A DNA stretch of 25,643 nucleotides from an uncultured Alistipes sp. (GTDB lineage: Bacteria; Bacteroidota; Bacteroidia; Bacteroidales; Rikenellaceae): positions 1-25,643 of the forward strand of contig CAAGBI010000053.1 in the NCBI GenBank assembly GCA_900768015.1, written 5' to 3'. Position numbers and translations under genes: made by a program. The notes beneath the pieces are model-generated. The model ran no database searches. It saw only the letters and a program-made list of their open reading frames with translations, and was not told where the DNA came from. Shown piece after piece: positions 16,834 to 22,028 of this stretch. Numbering within the stretch: the first letter of the stretch is position 1; every line of letters starts with the position of its first letter.

Positions 16834-17460
16834 TTGGCAGGACAATTTCCATTCCGCCCACGCCCACAGGCGCAGGGGAATACCCAGAACAACAATCAGC
16901 AGCAGCGCGACCAGCAGCGTGACCAGCGCGGTCGTCGTCCGCAGCAGGAGAATCCCAACCGTATCAACGACGAGATCACAGCGCCTACCGTGCGCGTCGT
17001 AGGTGAGAACGTGGAGCCCAACCTCGTGCTCCCCATTAAGGAGGCCATCAAGTTGGCTGATGAGATGGAGCTCGACCTCATCGAGATCTCGCCCAAGGCA
17101 GATCCTCCAGTATGCCGTATTGCCGACTACCAGAAGTTCCTCTACCAGCAGAAGAAGAAGGCTAAGGAGATCAAGGCAAAGCAGGTTAAGGTTGTAGTCA
17201 AGGAGATTCGTTTTGGTCCACAGACCGACGACCACGACTATAATTTCAAGCTCAAGCACGCCGAGAACTTCTTGAAGGAGGGTGCTAAGGTTAAGGCGTA
17301 TGTGTTCTTCCGCGGCCGCTCTATCGTCTTCAAGGAGCAGGGTGAGATTTTGCTTTTGCGCTTCGCAAACGACCTCGAGGAGCTTGCGCGCGTGGAGCTT
17401 ATGCCCAAGCTCGATGGCAAGAAGATGAATATGATTTTGGCGCCTAAGTCAAAGAAGTAG
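16834..17460 (+). CDS. infC: Translation initiation factor IF-3
   Basis: IF-3 binds the 30S subunit, prevents premature 50S joining and rejects non-standard start codons. The 208 residues match IF-3 from RINDEI (43-48) onward: N-domain with ISPKADPPVCRIADYQKF, a lysine-rich linker (about 105-120), and a C-domain with KEIRFGP, FLKEGAKVKAYVFFRGR. Ahead of this is a Gln/Arg/Asn-rich extension of about 42 residues absent from short IF-3s. The frame has a stop at 16819 and no ATG before the conserved part, so the TTG at 16834 is the only standard start candidate. Rare starts in infC are a known autoregulation device. rpmI and rplT, the usual followers, are absent; the gene ends against a palindromic element. 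Confidence 0.93.
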   Translation: MAGQFPFRPRPQAQGNTQNNNQQQRDQQRDQRGRRPQQENPNRINDEITAPTVRVVGENVEPNLVLPIKEAIKLADEMELDLIEISPKADPPVCRIADYQKFLYQQKKKAKEIKAKQVKVVVKEIRFGPQTDDHDYNFKLKHAENFLKEGAKVKAYVFFRGRSIVFKEQGEILLLRFANDLEELARVELMPKLDGKKMNMILAPKSKK

Positions 17461-17461
17461 A

Positions 17462-17591
17462 AATTTGTCGTGATAAGGCAGACATCTACTGCCTCTAACT
17501 AAAAATGCCGTCAATGGGATGTACACTTAAGTACTACCCATCGACGGCATTTTTGCCGAGCGTTGTATCTGCAGCCTTCTGACGACAAATT
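17462..17591 (+). repeat. Palindromic element copy B (130 bp), after infC
   Basis: It begins one base after the infC stop. Outer arms AATTTGTCGT and ACGACAAATT are complementary, as are AAGGC and GCCTT just inside. They differ from copy A (CTTG/CAAG in place of GTCG/CGAC; AAGGG/CCCTT in place of AAGGC/GCCTT) but keep pairing. The central hairpin is at 17501-17554. GATAAGG in the left arm and ATCTGCA in the right arm are shared with copy A. Confidence 0.8.
17501..17554 (+). terminator. infC terminator hairpin (core of element B)
   Basis: AAAAATGCCGTC pairs with GACGGCATTTTT, enclosing ATGGG/CCCAT and GTAC/GTAC around an ACTTAA loop. The right arm ends in TTTTT, so this is a convincing intrinsic terminator. 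The inner AT..TA internal loop and GTAC stem are the same as after rpoC, while the clamp is different. Confidence 0.8.
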
Positions 17592-17592
17592 C

Positions 17593-17638
17593 AATTTCTT
17601 GTGATAGCGTCGCAGTAGCACCACTCTGACAAGAAATT
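17593..17638 (+). repeat. Palindromic element copy C (46 bp, no core hairpin)
   Basis: AATTTCTTGT and ACAAGAAATT form perfect 10-bp arms around 26 nt that resemble the left arm of copy D (GTGATAG...GTAGC). It lies two bases from copy B. The central hairpin is missing, so this looks like a miniature or internally deleted form. Confidence 0.65.
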
Positions 17639-17649
17639 CAATAAACATT

Positions 17650-17680
17650 GTCATTCTGAACGAAGTGAAGAATCTCCTCA
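17650..17680. repeat. Dispersed GTCATTCTGAACGAAGTG-type repeat
   Basis: GTCATTCTGAACGAAGTGAA continues into GAATCTCCTCA. Close variants of this imperfect palindrome (ATTCT...AGAAT) are, from general knowledge, scattered through intergenic regions of many bacteria including Bacteroidetes. Its function is unknown. Confidence 0.5.
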
Positions 17681-17708
17681 GTGGCAATACGCTTCAAGTA
17701 AAAGTATA

Positions 17709-17750
17709 TTACTAATTGCTCATTACTAATTGCTAATTGCTAATTGTTGT
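17709..17750. repeat. Heptanucleotide tandem repeat
   Basis: Five back-to-back 7-nt units, TTACTAA, TTGCTCA, TTACTAA, TTGCTAA, TTGCTAA, then a decayed TTGTTGT. They lie just beyond the stop of the minus-strand lipoprotein gene. Simple AT-rich repeats of this kind may vary in copy number between strains. Confidence 0.7.
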
Positions 17751-17751
17751 T

Positions 17752-18213
17752 CTACTCTTTCCACATCTGTATAACCGATGTGAAGTTGCCCTCGGCATCC
17801 TTGATAACCTCGCCGTTCTCGTAAACCTCGTATAGCTGGATGAAGTAGACATCAATGTAGTTGACCTGGATATAACCCTTGGGCATCAGTGCGCCGCCAT
17901 AGTGCTGGCCATCCTCGAAGTCGACCCTTACGATGGCATTTATATCATCTGTAGCGGGGGTGAAGGTGTAGCTAAAGGGGCGGTCTACGACAAGCTCTGT
18001 GCGTCCCTGGTCAGCGTAGCCCTTCATCTCGCCGCGGTCATCCTCGCCATAGGTGATGTCGTAGAATATTTTGTTGGTCTCGTCGTAGCTGAACCATAGC
18101 GTGCCTACGAGGCTCTCGAGCTCGGGGTAGCTCTTAGTCTCATCTTCAATAGGCTCGCAGCCCACAATAGAAAGCGCCATAACTGCGCCAAGTAAGTATC
18201 TCATAATCTTCAT
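17752..18213 (-). CDS. Small secreted lipoprotein, unknown function
   Basis: This 153-residue protein begins with a lipoprotein signal (MKIMRYLLGAVMALSIVGC), with Cys19 as the lipid-attachment residue, followed by an acidic stretch (EPIEDETKS). The mature part alternates hydrophobic and polar residues (SLVGTLWFSYDETNK, FSYTFTPATDD, GGALMPKGYIQVNYID), which suggests a small beta-barrel or beta-sandwich fold; similar small lipoproteins of Bacteroidetes are often called lipocalin-like. I recognise no catalytic motif. A second ATG at 18204 would only shorten the signal. It is transcribed divergently from rpsA and convergently with infC, with no partner gene. Confidence 0.75.
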   Translation of the reverse strand: MKIMRYLLGAVMALSIVGCEPIEDETKSYPELESLVGTLWFSYDETNKIFYDITYGEDDRGEMKGYADQGRTELVVDRPFSYTFTPATDDINAIVRVDFEDGQHYGGALMPKGYIQVNYIDVYFIQLYEVYENGEVIKDAEGNFTSVIQMWKE

Positions 18214-18255
18214 AGTTCGTAATCGTTTTATGGTTTTACATTAAATTTCTGACCT

Positions 18256-18263
18256 CAAAGATA
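18256..18263 (-). promoter_or_regulatory. Possible -7 element for the lipoprotein gene
   Basis: On the minus strand this reads TATCTTTG, matching TAnnTTTG, 42 nt before the ATG. I could not find a TTG at the expected distance, so only half of the promoter consensus is present. Confidence 0.4.
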
Positions 18264-18337
18264 GGCAAATATTCTGCAAATGGTGCGGTGGCATGGGTCT
18301 AAACTGCTGTTTTTGTGAAAAATGTGGGGCGAAGAGT

Positions 18338-18366
18338 TTGGATTTCAGAAATTTTGTGTACCTTTG
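18338..18366 (+). promoter_or_regulatory. Promoter of rpsA
   Basis: TTG at 18338-18340, 18 nt, then TACCTTTG at 18359-18366: a good match to the Bacteroidetes consensus. The predicted leader is about 85 nt and contains a small GCGAT-TGC-ATCGC hairpin (18426-18438) 18 nt before the ATG, a possible site for the S1 autoregulation known in other bacteria. Confidence 0.7.
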
Positions 18367-18456
18367 CGGGCCTTTTTATACGCAGGTGTATATAAGGTGT
18401 AGAATTATTTATTAACTTTTAACGAGCGATTGCATCGCAAAAAACATTTTTCCATT

Positions 18457-20241
18457 ATGGAGCAGAACAAAATTGTAGCGAACGAGAATTTCGATTGGAA
18501 TGCGTTCGAGAATGACCTTGGCGTTTACGACCAGTCGAAGGAGACTATCGAGGAGGCTTATGGTAAGACTATGTCTAATGTAGCTGTTGGCGAGGTTGTT
18601 GAGGGTACTGTTACCGAGATCAACAAGCGCGAGGTTACTGTTAACATCGGTTACAAGTCTGAGGGTCTCATCTCAGCAACAGAGTTCCGTTACAACCCCG
18701 ACTTGACTGTAGGCGAGAAGGTTGAGGTTTATGTTGAGTCGGTTGAGGATAAGGGTGGCCAGTTGGCTCTCTCTCACAAGAAGGCTCGTCAGCTTAAGAG
18801 CTGGGATCGTGTTAACGAGGCTCTCAACAACGACGAGATCATCAAGGGTTATGTTAAGTGCCGCACTAAGGGTGGTATGATCGTTGATGTATTCGGTATC
18901 GAGGCATTCTTGCCCGGTTCACAGATCGATGTTAAGCCTATCCGCGACTACGATGTATATGTTGACAAGACTATGGAGTTCAAGGTTGTTAAGATCAACC
19001 AGGAGTTCCGCAATGTAGTTGTATCACACAAGGCTCTCATCGAGGCAGAGCTCGAGGCTCAGAAGCAGGTTATCATGTCTAAGCTCGAGAAGGGTCAGAT
19101 CCTCGAGGGTACTGTTAAGAACATCACATCTTACGGTGTATTCATCGACCTCGGTGGCGTTGACGGTCTTATCCACATCACAGACCTTTCATGGGGTCGC
19201 GTAAATCACCCTGAGGAGGTCGTAGCACTCGACCAGAAGCTTCAGGTTGTTATCCTCGACTTCGATGAGGCTAAGAAGCGTATCGCTTTGGGTCTCAAGC
19301 AGCTCACAGCTCACCCCTGGGAGGCTCTCAGCTCAGACCTCAAGGTAGGTGACAAGATCTCTGGTAAGGTTGTAGTTGTTACTGACTACGGCGCATTCGT
19401 TGAGGTAGCACCCGGCGTTGAGGGTCTTATCCATGTTTCAGAGATGTCATGGAGCCAGCCTTTGCGTTCAGCACAGGAGTTCTTGAAGGTAGGCGACGAG
19501 ATCGAGGCAGTTCTTCTTACTCTCGACCGCGAGGAGCGCAAGATGTCTTTGGGTATCAAGCAGCTTACTCCCGATCCATGGGCAGAGATCGAGAACAAGT
19601 ACCCCGTAGGTACAAAGTGCACAGCTCGTGTTCGCAACTTCTCTAACTTCGGCGTATTCGTAGAGATCGAGGATGGTATCGAGGGTCTCGTACACATCTC
19701 TGACCTCTCATGGACAAAGAAGGTTAAGCACCCATCAGAGTTCACTCAGGTAGGCGCAGAGCTCGAGGTTGTAGTTCTCGAGATCAACAAGGACAACCGT
19801 CGTCTCTCACTCGGCCACAAGCAGCTCGAGGAGAACCCCTGGAACGGCTTCGAGAGCCAGTATGGCGTTGACAGCGTTCACCAGGGTACAGTAACTGAGG
19901 CTAATGACAAGGGTGTTGTAGTATCACTCGGCGAGAACATCGAGGGCTTCTGCCCCGCGCGTCACGCTGTTAAGGAGGATGGTACAACTTTGAAGGCTGG
20001 TGAGACTGCAGAGTTCAAGGTACTCGAGTTCTCTAAGGCTACAAAGCGCATCACACTTTCACACAGCCGCATCTTCGAGGAGGCAAAGCGTGAGGCTGCT
20101 GCTGCAGAGAAGGCAGAGCGTCGTGCTGCTGCAGATGCAACCAAGAACACCGTTAAGAAGATTAACGCACAGGTAGAGAAGACTACACTTGGTGACATCG
20201 CAGGTTTGGCTGAGTTGAAGGCACAGCTTGAGAACAAGTAA
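18457..20241 (+). CDS. rpsA: 30S ribosomal protein S1
   Basis: S1 is the RNA-binding protein that brings mRNA to the 30S subunit. The 594-residue product has six S1 repeats, each of about 70 residues; the clearest are repeats 3-5, with GVFIDLGGVDGLIHITDLSW, GAFVEVAPGVEGLIHVSEMSW and GVFVEIEDGIEGLVHISDLSW. A short acidic N-terminus precedes them, and an Ala/Lys/Glu-rich helical tail follows repeat 6. Length is normal for Bacteroidetes. A TTG at 18430 would add nine residues (MHRKKHFSI) overlapping a leader hairpin; ATG 18457 (MEQNKIVANENFDW) is preferred. It is monocistronic, with its own promoter and terminator. Confidence 0.97.
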   Translation: MEQNKIVANENFDWNAFENDLGVYDQSKETIEEAYGKTMSNVAVGEVVEGTVTEINKREVTVNIGYKSEGLISATEFRYNPDLTVGEKVEVYVESVEDKGGQLALSHKKARQLKSWDRVNEALNNDEIIKGYVKCRTKGGMIVDVFGIEAFLPGSQIDVKPIRDYDVYVDKTMEFKVVKINQEFRNVVVSHKALIEAELEAQKQVIMSKLEKGQILEGTVKNITSYGVFIDLGGVDGLIHITDLSWGRVNHPEEVVALDQKLQVVILDFDEAKKRIALGLKQLTAHPWEALSSDLKVGDKISGKVVVVTDYGAFVEVAPGVEGLIHVSEMSWSQPLRSAQEFLKVGDEIEAVLLTLDREERKMSLGIKQLTPDPWAEIENKYPVGTKCTARVRNFSNFGVFVEIEDGIEGLVHISDLSWTKKVKHPSEFTQVGAELEVVVLEINKDNRRLSLGHKQLEENPWNGFESQYGVDSVHQGTVTEANDKGVVVSLGENIEGFCPARHAVKEDGTTLKAGETAEFKVLEFSKATKRITLSHSRIFEEAKREAAAAEKAERRAAADATKNTVKKINAQVEKTTLGDIAGLAELKAQLENK

Positions 20242-20242
20242 A

Positions 20243-20287
20243 AATTTCTTGTGATAGTGGCGCGTTAGCGGCACATCCCAGAAAGTT
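20243..20287 (+). repeat. Palindromic element copy D, decayed, after rpsA
   Basis: It begins one base after the rpsA stop with AATTTCTTGTGATAG, identical to the first 15 nt of copy C. GTGGCGC and GCGGCAC then form a small hairpin. The right arm has decayed (CCCAGAAAGTTAA in place of a CAAGAAATT end). An unrelated terminator hairpin follows directly. Confidence 0.6.
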
Positions 20288-20316
20288 AACCACCCAGGTT
20301 CGCTTGGGTGGTTTTT
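20288..20316 (+). terminator. rpsA intrinsic terminator
   Basis: AACCACCCA pairs with TGGGTGGTT around a GGTTCGCT loop and ends in TTTTT: a textbook intrinsic terminator 46 nt after the rpsA stop. Confidence 0.9.
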
Positions 20317-20320
20317 CTTA

Positions 20321-20404
20321 TTTAGAAGGTTTAGGGAATTTAAGGAGTTTAGGGTTTCGCAAGAACCTTATCTCCCAAATTCCCTAAACTCTTTAATCTC
20401 CCTA
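20321..20404. repeat. Inverted array of 9-nt repeats
   Basis: The left side holds successive 9-nt units TTTAGAAGG, TTTAGGGAA, TTTAAGGAG and a partial TTTAGGG (20321-20354). The right side (20382-20404, CCCTAAACTCTTTAATCTCC...) is an imperfect reverse complement, giving a long hairpin. It lies between the convergent rpsA and GLPGLI genes. A near-identical unit in opposite orientation is at 10505-10529. Confidence 0.65.
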
Positions 20405-20409
20405 TATAC

Positions 20410-21291
20410 CTACTTATATATAGGATAGTAGGGTAGCGACCACTCATCCTTGAGCTCTTTCATGCCGTTGGAGTTGAAGAACTTCACCTGGCCTCCTTGA
20501 CTAAATTGAGAGTAGGGATTTTCGAGCGCGTTCCTTTCGTACTTCAGCCACTGCTTCTTTGTTATACGCTTCGTGCTCCACTTATAGAGTCTCATCTCCT
20601 CGCTGTGCTTGGCTATGCCCTCCATCTCGAAGCAGAAGTCGCCATCGCTATCCTCGGCACGGAGTATCAAGCCTGGCAAGCCGCGCAGCAGCCATGGCCC
20701 TTCCGATATGGGCACTTCGAGCGTAAACCACACCTCCCAGTTGCGTCCCTCAAACCGTGCGCACGCCTTGGTGCATGTGTAGCCGTGTATCTCGCAGGTC
20801 TCCTCCGTAAGTTGCCACTCTATGTCGGAGGCGGGAAGCGTGTACTCATAGATGACATCATCGGCAAAGGGTATGTTGTGGCGTATGCGGGTCTCCTCCT
20901 TTGTCGTGTATATCTCTGTGGGTATGACGATGGTGCAGTCGCCCGCTGCGTAGTACTCCTCCAGCTCCTCCTCGCTCCATCCATCTTTGTAGCGTGCCAT
21001 ATTGGCATAGTTTTGTGCAACGCTATAGAAGAGCGTAGCCTTCGCACCACAGAGCAGTTTGTATCTCACTTCGAGGTGCATATCGGGACCATGGCGATAG
21101 GATACTTTGTAGTCTACCGCAATCCTCGATGTATCTACTACATCGTAGTCTGCGTGTATGTCGCATGTGCCTATAATCAGTTGGTCGGTCCTGCTGTAGG
21201 CAAAGAGCCGAGCCTCCTGCAGTGAATGGTGCTGTGCCGTTGCTGCAGATATCGCTGTCACAGCAATAATGGTTGTAAGTAATCTTCTCAT
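20410..21291 (-). CDS. GLPGLI-family secreted protein
   Basis: A 293-residue protein with a clear signal peptide (MRRLLTTIIAVTAISAATAQ). The diagnostic motif GPWLLRGLPGLIL lies at about 198-210, preceded by the family pattern HGYTCTKACARFEGR and followed by DSDGDFCFEMEGI. GLPGLI proteins are common in Bacteroidetes, are exported, and have no established function; they are often encoded beside carboxypeptidase-like/TonB-type outer-membrane proteins, as here. Five cysteines in the mature part (positions 43, 81, 119, 166, 173, plus 177 and 220) could form disulfides. Its start codon is 2 nt after the preceding gene's stop, so it is the third gene of the operon. Confidence 0.85.
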   Translation of the reverse strand: MRRLLTTIIAVTAISAATAQHHSLQEARLFAYSRTDQLIIGTCDIHADYDVVDTSRIAVDYKVSYRHGPDMHLEVRYKLLCGAKATLFYSVAQNYANMARYKDGWSEEELEEYYAAGDCTIVIPTEIYTTKEETRIRHNIPFADDVIYEYTLPASDIEWQLTEETCEIHGYTCTKACARFEGRNWEVWFTLEVPISEGPWLLRGLPGLILRAEDSDGDFCFEMEGIAKHSEEMRLYKWSTKRITKKQWLKYERNALENPYSQFSQGGQVKFFNSNGMKELKDEWSLPYYPIYK

Positions 21292-21293
21292 AG

Positions 21294-22022
21294 CTATTTA
21301 GAGTTTAGTAGTTGCTGAAATCTTTGAGAATCTCTCTTAGAGCGCTCTGTAATCTCTTCTCCCACGGCGGTAAAGCACTTGGCATGCGGAAGTCGCTCGG
21401 CGTATGTCGTGCGTAGCGAGTCCAACTCTCGGGGTGTGGCTCTTGCTAACGACCTTATGGCGATGGCGCTGTGAACGATATATGCGCTTTGTGTCATGGC
21501 CGTGTCGGCGAGTATGAGATAGGGGAACTCGTTGTAGTAGAACCTCTCTACGGCTGCGATGCTATCTTGCAGTTGCCTATACCTTTTGCTTCTACTGCGC
21601 TCGCTGTATAGCCTGTCGTTGAGGGCGTTGTAGCGTCGCAATATGCTATCCTTCATATTATTATGCTTTGCATACTGCTCTCTAAATCTGCGCCTATCCT
21701 CTCGTGTCTCTATGCGGTCGCCGAGGTGTAGCGCTAATGTGTCGCCTGGGCCTATTACGACCTGCTCTAAGTGCCTATCTTTGTCCGTCAGGATGAGCAG
21801 GTTCACGAAGGTGTCCTCCCTCATGTCGAAGTTGAGGGTGTTGCGCCCACGCTCCACGCGGCAACTATCCTTGAGTACAAATTCGCACTTGTCGTCGCAC
21901 TCGAAGCCCTGGACATATGCCATCCCCGAGCCTTCGTCACAGTAGAGGATGATGTGTGCCCTCTGTGCAAGCGCTGGGATAGTGAATGAGAGTGATATAA
22001 CTAAAAGTGTAAGTCTCTTCAT
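21294..22022 (-). CDS. Secreted protein of unknown function (middle gene of operon)
   Basis: 242 residues with a signal peptide ending ALA-Q at about residue 20. I do not recognise a named family with confidence. Residues about 22-100 alternate like a beta-domain (IILYCDEGSG, NTLNFDMREDTFVNLLIL, VVIGPGDTLALHLG). The remainder is helical and very charged (REDRRRFREQYAKHNNMKDSILRRYNAL). This order of a beta-domain, with a GDTL-type turn, then a helical linker resembles the front part of Bacteroidetes TlpA-like proteins (DUF4369 type), but no CxxC thioredoxin domain follows. It lies 6 nt after the TonB-type gene and 2 nt before the GLPGLI gene, so it probably acts with them in the periplasm. Confidence 0.7.
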   Translation of the reverse strand: MKRLTLLVISLSFTIPALAQRAHIILYCDEGSGMAYVQGFECDDKCEFVLKDSCRVERGRNTLNFDMREDTFVNLLILTDKDRHLEQVVIGPGDTLALHLGDRIETREDRRRFREQYAKHNNMKDSILRRYNALNDRLYSERSRSKRYRQLQDSIAAVERFYYNEFPYLILADTAMTQSAYIVHSAIAIRSLARATPRELDSLRTTYAERLPHAKCFTAVGEEITERSKRDSQRFQQLLNSK

Positions 22023-22028
22023 AGATGT

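Noticed and set aside
17593..17750. Possible CRISPR array from clustered repeats after infC
   Set aside because: The repeats are different in type and length, with no regular spacers and no cas genes.
20497..21225. Plus-strand open frame of 242 codons opposite the GLPGLI gene
   Set aside because: The minus-strand product has a signal peptide and the GLPGLI motif; the plus-strand frame has no family features and is an antisense shadow.
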